A stretch of 41,841 nt of DNA from Bacteroidota bacterium (GTDB lineage Bacteria > Bacteroidota > Bacteroidia > Chitinophagales > Chitinophagaceae). This document shows positions 1-8,423 of this stretch, piece after piece (the stretch's first letter is position 1; every line of letters begins with the position of its first letter). Under the pieces are notes generated by a model. The model had not been told where the DNA came from and made no database searches. It saw only the letters and a list, made by a program, of their open reading frames with translations. Made by a program: the position numbers and the translations under genes. The stretch covers positions 1-41,841 of the forward strand of contig JAFAEW010000089.1 in the NCBI GenBank assembly GCA_023423835.1. Direction: 5' to 3'.

Positions 1-212
1 TAGGGAACTGTTACACTTCCCCATTGATTGCGATAAACCCCTTGTATTCTGATATCCCCTACAAACAATCCGGCAAGAGAAGGATTTCTTAGTAAAGGCG
101 AATTGAAAAACTGTGAAAAATGAGGATCCTGTGCAATGGTTGCAGTAGTCGTCATCATCAGACATAAAAAAAATGCGATTGGTAGCACTCTTCTCATAGG
201 AAACTCATTCAT
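1..212 (-). CDS. PorP/SprF family type IX secretion membrane protein (N-terminal part, runs off window)
   Basis: The gene's 5' end lies on the minus strand and about 70 codons are visible before the window edge. The start MNEFPMRRVLPIAFFLC leads into a signal peptide ending in TATIAQ. The mature N-terminus DPHFSQFFNSPLLRNPSLAG, followed by a segment with VYRNQW, is the hallmark opening of PorP/SprF proteins, outer-membrane proteins tied to type IX secretion and gliding. In-frame ATGs at 227, 212 and 197 are all possible starts; 212 or 197 gives the best signal peptide. The family usually has about 300 residues, so roughly three quarters is missing. PorP/SprF genes often lie next to genes for large secreted PKD or CHU_C proteins; one such protein is encoded 5 kb away here. 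Confidence 0.85.
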   Translation of the reverse strand, partial: MNEFPMRRVLPIAFFLCLMMTTTATIAQDPHFSQFFNSPLLRNPSLAGLFVGDIRIQGVYRNQWGSVTVP

Positions 213-338
213 AGTAAAAATAGACATTCCTCGTTTAAATTCGGTGTTTTCGAACTATTCAAAAAAATCCGGTAAAATTCATCTTCTACATGTATATATC
301 TTAAACCTTGCCAATTTTTCCTCAAACGGTTATTCGGG

Positions 339-364
339 AAAAAAATTGCCGGCTTAGATCCGGC
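339..364 (-). terminator. Rho-independent terminator of the flippase gene
   Basis: Read on the minus strand, a perfect 5-bp stem GCCGG/CCGGC (360-364 with 348-352) with a 7-nt loop is followed by a run of seven T (345-339). The TAA stop codon of the flippase gene (354-356) sits inside the loop, so termination is built into the end of the reading frame. Confidence 0.6.
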
Positions 365-1862
365 TCAGATATTTACCCACATAGGGAAGTTGCACAAATT
401 CTCTTTTTTCGACTTTAAGAATAAAGTAAATGAAGGCCGATGTGAATACAAATCCCGTTGCGAGACTAAAAAGATCGTTGCTCCAAAAAGAGACGACGAA
501 GCGATGTAGAAAATAAATAGCCACTACAATGGACATAAAAGCAACCAATTTCTTCCACGCGTAAGGAACAAAGAAGGCTTTTTGCCCCCAAAAATAGCTG
601 ATGAGCATCATGGTTAAATAGCAGGAAAATGTTGCCCAGGCGCTTGCCATATATCCGAAACGGGGAATAAATAACCAATTGATCAAAAAGGTCACAGCCA
701 CTCCTGCCACCGTAATTGTTGCTCCGGCCATCGTCCGGTTGGTAATCTTATACCAGATACTGAGGTTGTAATAAATTCCGAGAAACATATTGGCAAGTAC
801 AAGAATGGGCACTATGTCTAGCCCCTGCCAGTATGTGGGTTTGATGAAATAACGCCAAACGGGAATAAACAAATTAATGATGAGAAAAACAACGCAGACG
901 GTTATTACAAAAAATTTCATCACCCTTGCATAGGTTTTCTGCGGATTTCCCGATTCTGCCTGCTGAAAGAAAAAAGGTTCGGCGCCAAGCCGGAATGCCT
1001 GCACAAATAGCGTAATGAGAATGGACAATTTATAACAGGCATTATAAATACCCACTTGCTCCTCTCTGAATTTAGGTGTTCCCGGAAGCCACCAGTTGAT
1101 CATAAGACGATCAAAGGTTTCGTTTATCATCCCTCCCATTCCCGCTATGATCAAAGGCATTGAATAAATGATCATTTGTTTCCAAAGGGAAAAATTGAAG
1201 GAAAATCGTACGGCTTTTACTTCCTTTAAGAGCAGCAGCAGGGTAAATGCCGATTGGAAAAGATTTGCGAGCATTACGTAAACCACCGGATTGGTATTTT
1301 CATTATATACCAGGGAGAGAAAAAGATTGCCGGGCTCATAATGTTTGGGACACCAGGCAATATAAAACCAGGTGATAAACACGTTCATTAAGATACCACC
1401 GATCTGAACAAACGCATATTTCCGCGGACGTTGCTCTTGCCTTAATTTAGCCAATGGAATGCGCGTTAACGCATCGAGCGCCACGATGAAGATACTGATC
1501 TGAATGACAGTTGGAACCGATGTTAAGCCGGTTAAATTTGCAAATGAATCGCGGAACAGGTAAAGGACTGCAGTAAAAAATATAGTGGAAAACAGCAGCG
1601 ATAAAAACGAGGTATTGTAAAGATCCTTTTTGTACAACTGATTTCCGGCAAACCTGAAATATGCAGTTTCGAATCCGTAAGTAAACAGGGTGTTTAAAAG
1701 GGGTATAGCTGCGTAAATCAGGCCAACCTTTCCGTAGTCAGAAATTTCTGCAAGATTATAAGTCAGCAGGGGCGTCAGCAGAAGGTTGATAAAACGGGCA
1801 GCTATCGAACTCACTCCATACCAAACGGTTTGACCTGCCAATTTTTTTATGCTGCTGCTCAA
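354..1862 (-). CDS. Polysaccharide flippase (MATE/MOP superfamily, Wzx-like)
   Basis: This 502-residue polytopic inner-membrane protein has about 12-14 hydrophobic segments spread over its whole length and only short polar loops. The N-terminus (IKKLAGQTVWYGVSSIAARFIN) is typical of the polysaccharide-transport/Wzx branch of the MOP superfamily. Known members flip undecaprenyl-linked oligosaccharides to the periplasmic face for O-antigen, capsule or exopolysaccharide assembly. No glycosyltransferase or polymerase cluster is next to it, so the substrate cannot be told from context. The gene stands alone between two terminators. A TATTTTTG element at 1882-1875 lies about 13 bases before the ATG and implies a very short leader. 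Confidence 0.85.
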   Translation of the reverse strand: MSSSIKKLAGQTVWYGVSSIAARFINLLLTPLLTYNLAEISDYGKVGLIYAAIPLLNTLFTYGFETAYFRFAGNQLYKKDLYNTSFLSLLFSTIFFTAVLYLFRDSFANLTGLTSVPTVIQISIFIVALDALTRIPLAKLRQEQRPRKYAFVQIGGILMNVFITWFYIAWCPKHYEPGNLFLSLVYNENTNPVVYVMLANLFQSAFTLLLLLKEVKAVRFSFNFSLWKQMIIYSMPLIIAGMGGMINETFDRLMINWWLPGTPKFREEQVGIYNACYKLSILITLFVQAFRLGAEPFFFQQAESGNPQKTYARVMKFFVITVCVVFLIINLFIPVWRYFIKPTYWQGLDIVPILVLANMFLGIYYNLSIWYKITNRTMAGATITVAGVAVTFLINWLFIPRFGYMASAWATFSCYLTMMLISYFWGQKAFFVPYAWKKLVAFMSIVVAIYFLHRFVVSFWSNDLFSLATGFVFTSAFIYFILKVEKREFVQLPYVGKYLSRI

Positions 1863-1874
1863 TTATTTTTTTTG

Positions 1875-1882
1875 CAAAAATA
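1875..1882 (-). promoter_or_regulatory. Putative -7 element of the flippase gene
   Basis: TATTTTTG on the minus strand matches the Bacteroidota TAnnTTTG -7 consensus and lies 13 bases before the ATG at 1862. No convincing -33 TTTG is visible at the right distance, because that position falls in the upstream terminator hairpin. Confidence 0.35.
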
Positions 1883-1895
1883 ACGGTATGCAATT

Positions 1896-1929
1896 AAAAA
1901 AGCCGCGCCATAAAAAGCGCAGCTTTTTT
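1896..1929 (-). terminator. Bidirectional terminator after the TonB-dependent receptor gene
   Basis: The arms AAAAAAGC (1896-1903) and GCTTTTTT (1922-1929) pair perfectly. An inner GCGC/GCGC stem follows one C-A mismatch, around an 8-nt loop. A/T runs on both flanks make it usable on either strand. It lies 17 bases past the receptor stop codon, the likely physiological direction. Confidence 0.7.
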
Positions 1930-1945
1930 ACACCAAACAAACTCG

Positions 1946-4621
1946 TTACTGAACGCCACCCATCATATCCTGGCCGCCACCTGTATCGGCTTTGGTATTC
2001 TTTCTTTTAAAGAGGTTTACATCCATCTTACCAAAACGGTAGTTGAAATTCAATCTGAAGATCTGAGCATCCATTCTCCTTTCAGAGGTTTGTGTAAAAT
2101 AGGGTGATTCAGAATAAGTGCCATATACATTGGTATTGAAAATATCGTTTACAGAAAGGGTTAAGGAAGCACTGTTGCCACCCTTCCAGGTCCAATCCTT
2201 TTTAACCGCTGCATCTACACTGTATCTTGGCTTTATATATCCCTGAGAGGTGGTTTGGGAAGGTCCCCAGAATCCGCCACGTCCTCCTCCGGAACTCGCC
2301 GGTAAAACCGTCTTTGCCTGATAATTTCCGGAAAGCTGGATTGAAAATCCTTTCGGAAGTTTTACACTGTTATTCATTTTCGCAAACCAGCTCCATCCTT
2401 CATTGGAAAGCCCGCTCTCTACATTTGAACTGTTGATTTTTGAATGAAAGAAATTTACATTGGCAGTAAGATCCCAGATCTTCCAGATGTTGATACGGTT
2501 GGTTAATTCCAATCCCAGGCTGGTTGCATTTTTCGCATTCACATAGGTAGAATAATAAACGCTGTCGACCTTGGCGATGGTAGTATCCGGATTGACATCG
2601 CGATAGATATAATTGGAGATCAGGTTATTATTTTGTTTGAAGAAAACCGATGCAAGAAAGTTTGCTCCTTTTTGATAAGCATAATTGTAATTCAATTCAA
2701 ATGAATTGGTGAATTGCGGTTTCAGATTAGGATTACCGATACTCAGGTTCAGCGGATCGCTGTTGTCGATAAATGGAAGCAGTTGCCAAAAGTTTGGCCG
2801 GTCAACCCTTCTCGAATAATTTAACTGAAGATCCTGCTGGTCATTGATTTTATAAGTAGCAAATGCACTCGGGAAAAGACTAAGGGGAAAGTTTACTTTG
2901 AAAGAAGAGTCTTTCTCTATCAGTGTTCCATTATAATCAGAGCTTTCTGCCCTTAACCCGATCTGATAGCTGAATTTATTGAGCTTCATGCTGTAATTCA
3001 AATATCCGGCATACACCTGATCGGTGAATTTATACTTACTGCTGATAGATGGAAGGAGGATGAAACTGTTTGATGCATGATCGAAATAGAACTGGTCGCT
3101 CAGATTTTCGAAGTTGCGGATCGCCGCTCTTACACCGGCTTCAATTTTCTGATTGTCGGTGAATTGATTTTCATAATCTGATTGCGCTGTAAAGTACTTA
3201 TTATAACCGTCACCCGGATTCTTTTGGATCAATGAAGGATATTTCTGCTGGTTCTCACTGTTGAAATAATTGGTTGTATATTCAGAGTTGCCGCTATTGG
3301 AACTCGAATTGTAATTTATGTCGGCGGTAAGATCATGTGTTGTTCCCGCAAAATTGTGACGAAAACTGAGTTGGCCGCCAAAATTCCGGAAATCACGTTC
3401 TGAATTTACATTTCTTAAACTGTGTGTGAGCAGTATTTTATCAACGGTAGAATCAATGATTTGATCAGATTTTGAATTAAAAGAACCGCCAAAGTAGCTA
3501 CCCGTGATGGTAAACGTGTTTCGGTTGTCCATCAGATAATCCAATCCCGCCCTTGCATATCCAAAAGTTCCCTGGTTTGATCCGTCGCTGTTTTGAAAAA
3601 TACGGGTTGGAACACCTGTAATATCATAGCGATCGGTGGTAGCGGTATTGTTTGATTTTCGTTGATTTAAACCGGCAGAAGCAAAGAAATTGACTTTATC
3701 CTGTCTCGCATTAATGTCAATGCCGCCATTAAGACGCCCCTTTGTATCAACCCCTGCTCTTACACCTCCATTGTAACCAACGCGTTTATTTTTCTTTAAA
3801 ACGATATTTAAAATTCCCGCATTACCTCCGGAAGCATCATATTTTGCCGAAGGATTGGTAATAATTTCCACTTTATCAATGATATCGGAAGGAATCTGAT
3901 CTAAAGTGAGGGTGGTTGGACGACCATCGACAAACAAAGTTGGAGACGCATTTCTTAATGTTACATTTCCATCAATATCAACGTTGAGCGATGGGATCTG
4001 CTTCATGAGCTCGGTTGCCGTCTGGCCGGAGCTCACAATATTTTTATCCACATTAAACACTTTTCTGTCAACGCCCATTTCAAAAAACGGCTTACCGGAT
4101 GCAGTTACGGTTACACCCTGCAAAGTGGCATCCACCTGATCGAGCTTCAGATTTCCAAGATCTTTATCCGCTGAACGGTCGAAGGAAATATCTTCAAAAA
4201 GATCGGCATAACCCACCGCTGATATATGCAAACGGTATTTTCCATTCATTGCCAGTTTGTCAATGCTGAAATCGCCATTTGCCTGCGATAATACGGTGGC
4301 TACCACTTTTTCCTGCGGAGCCGGACTGCCCGTGTTGCCGGCTGCTGAACGTGAAAGGGTATCATTTGCGCCCATATTTCCATTGAGGGCGGAACTGTCT
4401 CTTTTTCTGGTTACGCCACCCTGGGCAGCAACGGTTTGAATCAACAATACCGTAGCGCCATCAATCCCTTTGTTTGTTTTTGCATCTACAATTTTACCGA
4501 AAAAATGCCCATTGCTTCCGCCTCCGGGCCTGCCGAAAGCGGACGGATTTCCGGTTGGGTACTGCGAAAATGCAACTGCGGAAACTAACAAACCAAGAAA
4601 TCCTAAAATCGATCGTTTCAT
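1946..4621 (-). CDS. Outer-membrane beta-barrel protein, TonB-dependent receptor family (OMP_b-brl_3 type)
   Basis: This 891-residue protein starts with a signal peptide (MKRSILGFLGLLVSAVAFSQ). A carboxypeptidase-regulatory-like domain follows (about 35-165, with GKIVDAKTNKGIDGATVLL). It carries an unusual Ser/Asn/Gly-rich insertion around residues 70-110 that separates the first strand from LSQANGDFSIDKL. A plug-like domain follows (about 170-275, VTASGKPFFEMGVDRKVFNV and LFVDGRPTTLTLDQIPSDII). A large barrel rich in alternating aromatic strands completes it. Family members sit in the outer membrane; many import nutrients by the TonB system, but the OMP_b-brl_3 subgroup often stands alone without a SusD partner, as here. 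No substrate can be assigned. The C-terminus is Gly/Met-rich (GGGQDMMGGVQ) rather than ending in a barrel aromatic. Confidence 0.88.
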   Translation of the reverse strand: MKRSILGFLGLLVSAVAFSQYPTGNPSAFGRPGGGSNGHFFGKIVDAKTNKGIDGATVLLIQTVAAQGGVTRKRDSSALNGNMGANDTLSRSAAGNTGSPAPQEKVVATVLSQANGDFSIDKLAMNGKYRLHISAVGYADLFEDISFDRSADKDLGNLKLDQVDATLQGVTVTASGKPFFEMGVDRKVFNVDKNIVSSGQTATELMKQIPSLNVDIDGNVTLRNASPTLFVDGRPTTLTLDQIPSDIIDKVEIITNPSAKYDASGGNAGILNIVLKKNKRVGYNGGVRAGVDTKGRLNGGIDINARQDKVNFFASAGLNQRKSNNTATTDRYDITGVPTRIFQNSDGSNQGTFGYARAGLDYLMDNRNTFTITGSYFGGSFNSKSDQIIDSTVDKILLTHSLRNVNSERDFRNFGGQLSFRHNFAGTTHDLTADINYNSSSNSGNSEYTTNYFNSENQQKYPSLIQKNPGDGYNKYFTAQSDYENQFTDNQKIEAGVRAAIRNFENLSDQFYFDHASNSFILLPSISSKYKFTDQVYAGYLNYSMKLNKFSYQIGLRAESSDYNGTLIEKDSSFKVNFPLSLFPSAFATYKINDQQDLQLNYSRRVDRPNFWQLLPFIDNSDPLNLSIGNPNLKPQFTNSFELNYNYAYQKGANFLASVFFKQNNNLISNYIYRDVNPDTTIAKVDSVYYSTYVNAKNATSLGLELTNRINIWKIWDLTANVNFFHSKINSSNVESGLSNEGWSWFAKMNNSVKLPKGFSIQLSGNYQAKTVLPASSGGGRGGFWGPSQTTSQGYIKPRYSVDAAVKKDWTWKGGNSASLTLSVNDIFNTNVYGTYSESPYFTQTSERRMDAQIFRLNFNYRFGKMDVNLFKRKNTKADTGGGQDMMGGVQ

Positions 4622-4775
4622 ATTTTTAATAATTGTAATCCCTTTTCAATCCTAAACTGCAATTTTAAGCCAGGCCGGTCTGATATTTTTTTGTTTGCGA
4701 CCAATCAGCAATAAGTTGCGACATAAAAGCAAGGAAACTGAAAAGGAGACGAAGAATGATCATTAAGCTGTAAAT

Positions 4776-4812
4776 AAAAAGAAGCCTCATATCGAATATG
4801 AAGCTTCTTTTT
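4776..4812 (-). terminator. Terminator of tRNA-His
   Basis: A long hairpin has arms AAAAAGAAGC (4776-4785) and GCTTCTTTTT (4803-4812), a further inner stem TCATAT/ATATGA, and a 3-nt CGA loop. It begins one base past the base following C73 of the tRNA and ends in a T run on the minus strand. It is symmetric enough to act in both directions. Confidence 0.75.
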
Positions 4813-4813
4813 G

Positions 4814-4888
4814 GGAGGCGAAAGGGTCTCGAACCCTCGACCTTCAGTGCCACAAACTGACGCTCTAACCTACTGAGCTACCGCCTCC
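4814..4888 (-). tRNA. tRNA-His (anticodon GTG)
   Basis: The cloverleaf folds fully on the minus strand. The acceptor stem is GAGGCGG/TCGCCTC (last pair G-T). The D arm is AGCTC...GAGC, and the anticodon stem is TCAGT/ACTGA with loop TTGTGGC. The T arm is GAGGG-TTCGAGA-CCCTT. The anticodon GTG occupies 4853-4851. An extra G at 4888 (G-1) faces discriminator C73 at 4814, the identity element recognised by histidyl-tRNA synthetase. CCA is not encoded; the genome has CAA. The gene has its own promoter and terminator. Confidence 0.95.
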
Positions 4889-4903
4889 GTGCTTTAAGCG
4901 TTG

Positions 4904-4936
4904 CAAAAATAATTAAAAACGGTATTGTAAGCCAAA
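4904..4936 (-). promoter_or_regulatory. Promoter of tRNA-His
   Basis: On the minus strand, TTTG at 4936-4933 and TATTTTTG at 4911-4904 are separated by 21 bases. This fits the Bacteroidota -33 TTTG / -7 TAnnTTTG arrangement. The predicted start falls about 10 bases before the tRNA 5' end. It is the best full promoter match in the window. Confidence 0.65.
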
Positions 4937-4974
4937 AAGCGATGCATTATTTTTTGAACGAAAAGTATCGGGGA

Positions 4975-7572
4975 TTATAAGAGTGTGACGTCACCTTTAA
5001 ATGTCATGACCGTACCGTTATTGCAGATTACTTCCAGGAAATAGATATATACGCCGGACGGCTGCTTTACATTTTTCAGCTTGCCGTTCCAGCCACGGGA
5101 AACGTCATTGGCAGGGAAGTTGGTTCGTTCGAAAACCGTTTGTCCCCACCGGTTAAAGATGCGCATTGATTTTATGGTATAGAGTCCCGATCCTCTCGGA
5201 TAAAAATAATCATTATGGTTGTCGCCGTTAGGAGAAAATGTATTGGGAATAAAAATCGTTTCATTGCTGCATAAACCCCTGATGGTGATTTTGTCGGTAG
5301 AGCTACACCCATAATTATTTGTAGCGGTAACCGAATAGGTAATTATCTGGTCGGGCGTGGTTTGCGGAAACGGACAATCAGAGCAGGATAGGTTTGTCGG
5401 TGGATCCCACTGCCATTTTACGATATCACTTGAATAATCGGTTTGAATGGTATAACGATTGGAGGCATTTATCGTAACGTCAGAATCAATGATATTGACT
5501 TTCGGATTGGCAGCCACAAGCATGAAAAGCTCTGCTGTATCAGAAAAACAATTACTGGTGTCTTTGGCAACTAGCGTATAAGTGGTAGAAGAAGTCACCG
5601 AAACGACAGGATTGGGGATGTTGGCGTTGCTTAAACCAACGGTAGGTGACCAACTGAAAAGATCACCTCCCACAGCCTTAATCTGCTTCGACCTTCCAAA
5701 ACAGAGGGTATCCTTATCGGGAAGGTAGAGTGCAAACGGACGGTTTACACTTACACGTACGGAATCTGCATTCTGACAACCGTTTGCATCTGTGCCTGTA
5801 ACCTTGTAAATGGTTGTATATTCAGGCTTCACGACCGGATCGGCACAATCGAAGCAACTGAGTGTGGGGTCATAGTTCCAGATGTAGCTATTGGCTCCCG
5901 AAACATTTAGCCGGGCGGATTCTCCTAAACAAATTGAAACTTTTTCACCTGCATCCACCGTCGGCAATGGCAGAACATTGATGATTTTCTCAGCCATACT
6001 CATGCATCCCTGCTCCGTTCCGATCACAAGTTTTACTTTCTGACTGCCGGTTTTAGTGAAATTAAATTGCGGACCGGGCTCGGTCGTAGTTGAGCCATCG
6101 GGAAAATACCAGGTTCTTCCCAGTTGCTGCCCTTCACTCTGATCAAAAAAACTTACGGAAGTATTGAGACAAACGGTTTCCGCACTCGTTTCAAATGCGG
6201 CTACCGGACGGTCAATTACTGCTACCGCCCCTTCCTTCAATACAGAATCTGCACAGCCGTTTTCTGCCAATACCTCCATAAAAACATTGTAAGTACCGGC
6301 AGTTTGATAAACATGGTTTATCGGCATAGATTGATAGGTATTGGTCTGTCCGTCGCCAAAATCAAAATAAAAAGCTTTTGCGGGAGCATCATATACGGTA
6401 GCATCGATGATCTGTTGGGGAAAATTTGTACAGATAGCCGGTTTCATTTCAAAACCAGCAACCGGACCGAGGATCGTGATTTGCTGCGGATCCGCAATCG
6501 TGCGCCCACATCCGTTTACATCCACCGCATGCAGCGTTGGCTCATAAGTTCCGTTGGAGGTGTAAACATGCGTGGCAACTGTTGACTGTCCCACCTCGCT
6601 GCGCGTTCCGTCTCCAAAATCCCAGTATAAGGCCGATAAAAAACCGGTATTTTTTGCGGTAAACTCGATATTGCTTCCACGGCATAAGGTTCCGCCCCTG
6701 GTGGTAACCTCAAAAGGCGATGTATAATCGACCACGGTAATGGTGAGCGTGTCAACGTAAGAGCAATTGTTGTTGGTAGCAGAAAGTTTTACAAAGTATT
6801 TTCCCTCAGCCGCATAGGTGTGTACAGGATACTTCTCGGTGGAAGTAGAAGTGCCATCACCGAAATCCCAGGTAAATGTTTGCTCGCCAAGATATTTCGC
6901 GTTGAATGATCGTTCGTATGGTTTGTCGCAATTGAGATCCACCCGCATTTTTACGATCGGCGGTTTTACATGTACGTAGCTTTTCTTTGTCAGTGAATCG
7001 ATACATCCATTGTTGTTTACCCAAAGCATGGGACTCATCCACCCCGTATCAAGATAAAAATGAACCGGTGCTTTTCTTGAACTTGTATCTCCATCACCAA
7101 AGTACCAGATCAGAGAAGTATAGTCTCCCTTTACGCGGTTGATAAACTTAAAAGCTGAAGATGCGCAATCGTCAATGGGCGTCACATCAAAATTCACAGC
7201 GGGTTTTAAGCCGGCATGAATAATGGAATCGAATATGTAGACTCTCTCCACTCCCTCAAGATCGGTGATCGAAAGGGTGACCGTGTAGGTTCCTTGTTCG
7301 ACATACACATGCGTAGGTTTTGCCTGCGGCGACAAGATTCCATCGCCGAAATCCCAGGTTCTCTGTTTCACGTCCTGACCGGCCGTGAAAACCGAGTCAT
7401 TGAAACTTACGGTTAAAGGCACGCAGCCTGAAGTAGGAAAAATAATCCGGTGAATGTAAGCGGTATCGGTCGGATCCGGATGTATTACGTCCGGCGACTG
7501 GGCTGTAGCGCGTGGGGAAAAAAACACCAGAGTACAGCTTAGGGCGATATGAATGGCCAGGTTTTTCAACAA
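4975..7572 (-). CDS. Secreted multi-PKD-domain protein with C-terminal CHU_C / type B T9SS sorting domain
   Basis: This 865-residue protein has an N-terminal signal peptide (to about ATAQ, residue 25). At least five or six PKD-like domains lie between residues 45 and 545, each with the WDFGDG / YxFGDG signature and a YTVTLS-like closing strand. Two or three Ig-like repeats with paired cysteines follow (SCFDCADP, SCSDCPFP), to about 770. The C-terminal 90 residues (IFIPNTFSPNGDNHNDYF, FNRWGQTVFE, WNGK, PSGVYIYFLEV) are the gliding-motility-associated CHU_C domain, a type B signal for the type IX secretion system. The role is probably a cell-surface or released adhesin-like protein; the ligand is unknown. 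The start appears to be TTG at 7572: an in-frame TGA directly precedes it and no ATG exists before the signal peptide. The gene lies 27 bases after the CoA-transferase gene and may share its transcript. Confidence 0.9.
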   Translation of the reverse strand: MLKNLAIHIALSCTLVFFSPRATAQSPDVIHPDPTDTAYIHRIIFPTSGCVPLTVSFNDSVFTAGQDVKQRTWDFGDGILSPQAKPTHVYVEQGTYTVTLSITDLEGVERVYIFDSIIHAGLKPAVNFDVTPIDDCASSAFKFINRVKGDYTSLIWYFGDGDTSSRKAPVHFYLDTGWMSPMLWVNNNGCIDSLTKKSYVHVKPPIVKMRVDLNCDKPYERSFNAKYLGEQTFTWDFGDGTSTSTEKYPVHTYAAEGKYFVKLSATNNNCSYVDTLTITVVDYTSPFEVTTRGGTLCRGSNIEFTAKNTGFLSALYWDFGDGTRSEVGQSTVATHVYTSNGTYEPTLHAVDVNGCGRTIADPQQITILGPVAGFEMKPAICTNFPQQIIDATVYDAPAKAFYFDFGDGQTNTYQSMPINHVYQTAGTYNVFMEVLAENGCADSVLKEGAVAVIDRPVAAFETSAETVCLNTSVSFFDQSEGQQLGRTWYFPDGSTTTEPGPQFNFTKTGSQKVKLVIGTEQGCMSMAEKIINVLPLPTVDAGEKVSICLGESARLNVSGANSYIWNYDPTLSCFDCADPVVKPEYTTIYKVTGTDANGCQNADSVRVSVNRPFALYLPDKDTLCFGRSKQIKAVGGDLFSWSPTVGLSNANIPNPVVSVTSSTTYTLVAKDTSNCFSDTAELFMLVAANPKVNIIDSDVTINASNRYTIQTDYSSDIVKWQWDPPTNLSCSDCPFPQTTPDQIITYSVTATNNYGCSSTDKITIRGLCSNETIFIPNTFSPNGDNHNDYFYPRGSGLYTIKSMRIFNRWGQTVFERTNFPANDVSRGWNGKLKNVKQPSGVYIYFLEVICNNGTVMTFKGDVTLL

Positions 7573-7599
7573 TCAGGAGGATATATGTGTAAGAAATTT

Positions 7600-8256
7600 T
7601 TAAATGTCCATTTCCGGTACTTCGTCCGGGACCACCAGTCTCCCGTCGGTTTTTTGCTTTATCTCTTCCACGGAAACGCCCGGAGCCCGTTCTTTTAGTA
7701 AGAATCCATCCGGCGTTACATCAAATACACCCAGGTCAGTCACAATTTTCTTTATACAATTTACCCCGGTTAGTGGAAGCGAACACCTTGCCAATAATTT
7801 GCTTTCCCCACTTTTGTTGGTGTGCTGCATTGCCACAATGATATTCTTGGCACTTGCCACAAGGTCCATCGCGCCACCCATCCCTTTTACCATTTTACCG
7901 GGAATCTTCCAACTTGCAATGTCGCCGGTTTCACTGACTTCCATTGCACCCAACACCGTTAAATCAATTTTTCCGGCCCTGATCATACCAAAACTTTCGG
8001 CACTGTCAAAGAATGCACCGCCATCAATAAGGGTAACGGTTTCTTTTCCGGCATTTATCAGATCGGCATCCATTTCTTCTTCGGTGGGATAAGGACCCAT
8101 TCCTAAAATTCCGTTTTCACTTTGCAGAATAACGGTCATGCCGTCGGGAATGTAATTGGAAACAAGGGTGGGAATTCCAATTCCGAGATTTACATACATT
8201 CCATCTTTAAGCTCCTTAGCAATTCGTTTGGCTATACCATATTTATCAAGCGCCAT
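7600..8256 (-). CDS. scoB: 3-oxoacid CoA-transferase, subunit B
   Basis: This 218-residue protein begins MALDKYGIAKRIAKELKDG, the normal start for the family; a longer TTG-started frame to 8310 adds an unlikely hydrophobic leader. NLGIGIPTLVSNYIP and the catalytic-glutamate motif QSENGILG (around residue 50) identify a class I CoA-transferase beta subunit. A glycine-rich stretch with KMVKGMGGAMDL completes the match. The enzyme moves CoA between succinyl-CoA and acetoacetate or similar acids in ketone-body and short-chain-acid use. It normally needs an A subunit encoded directly upstream. Here the upstream DNA holds only a degraded unrelated frame, so the partner must be elsewhere in the genome if it exists. 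Confidence 0.88.
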   Translation of the reverse strand: MALDKYGIAKRIAKELKDGMYVNLGIGIPTLVSNYIPDGMTVILQSENGILGMGPYPTEEEMDADLINAGKETVTLIDGGAFFDSAESFGMIRAGKIDLTVLGAMEVSETGDIASWKIPGKMVKGMGGAMDLVASAKNIIVAMQHTNKSGESKLLARCSLPLTGVNCIKKIVTDLGVFDVTPDGFLLKERAPGVSVEEIKQKTDGRLVVPDEVPEMDI

Positions 8257-8294
8257 GGTTGTATTCTTAAACTGAAAAGTAAATGTAAAAAGAA

Positions 8295-8423
8295 TTAAGT
8301 CATCCGCCAAAAGATAGCAGGAATCGGATTGGAAAAATTCGCGGAATTATTGTTTCTTCCGTAGGTGTTGTAGACGGTAAGCGGAAATTTAGGATTGAAC
8401 GCGCTTACACCTGGATTATTTCT
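8295..8423 (-). pseudogene. Possible remnant of a protein C-terminus, outer-membrane-barrel-like
   Basis: A 42-codon minus-strand frame, closed upstream by stop codons and with no usable start, ends in TAA at 8295. It reads like real protein: NPGVSAFNPKFPLTVYNTYG, then RNNNSANFSNPIPAIFWRMT. The TVYNTYGRNN pattern resembles the last strands of TonB-dependent receptor barrels. No matching upstream part is visible, so it looks like a relic of a deleted gene. The call rests on composition only and could be chance. Together with the operator at 8522-8562, this accounts for the otherwise gene-free 8257-8570 stretch. Confidence 0.3.

Noticed and set aside
4665..4853. Minus-strand 62-codon frame.
   Set aside because: It runs through the tRNA-His and its terminator; the RNA gene is certain.
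6124..6585. Plus-strand 153-codon frame inside the PKD gene.
   Set aside because: The opposite strand encodes clear PKD repeats through the whole stretch; this is a shadow frame.
7575..7698. AGGAGG followed by ATG on the plus strand, opening a 37-codon frame at 7585.
   Set aside because: It is antisense across the end of the CoA-transferase gene, has no recognisable protein features, and the genome rarely uses strong Shine-Dalgarno sites. It looks like chance.
7604..8092. Long plus-strand open frame of 162 codons.
   Set aside because: It is the mirror of the well-supported CoA-transferase gene; its translation is low-complexity Ser/Pro/Ile-rich and has no family features.
8257..8310. N-terminal extension of the CoA-transferase from a TTG at 8310.
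   Set aside because: The family starts at MALDKYG; the extension adds an atypical hydrophobic leader with a rare start codon.
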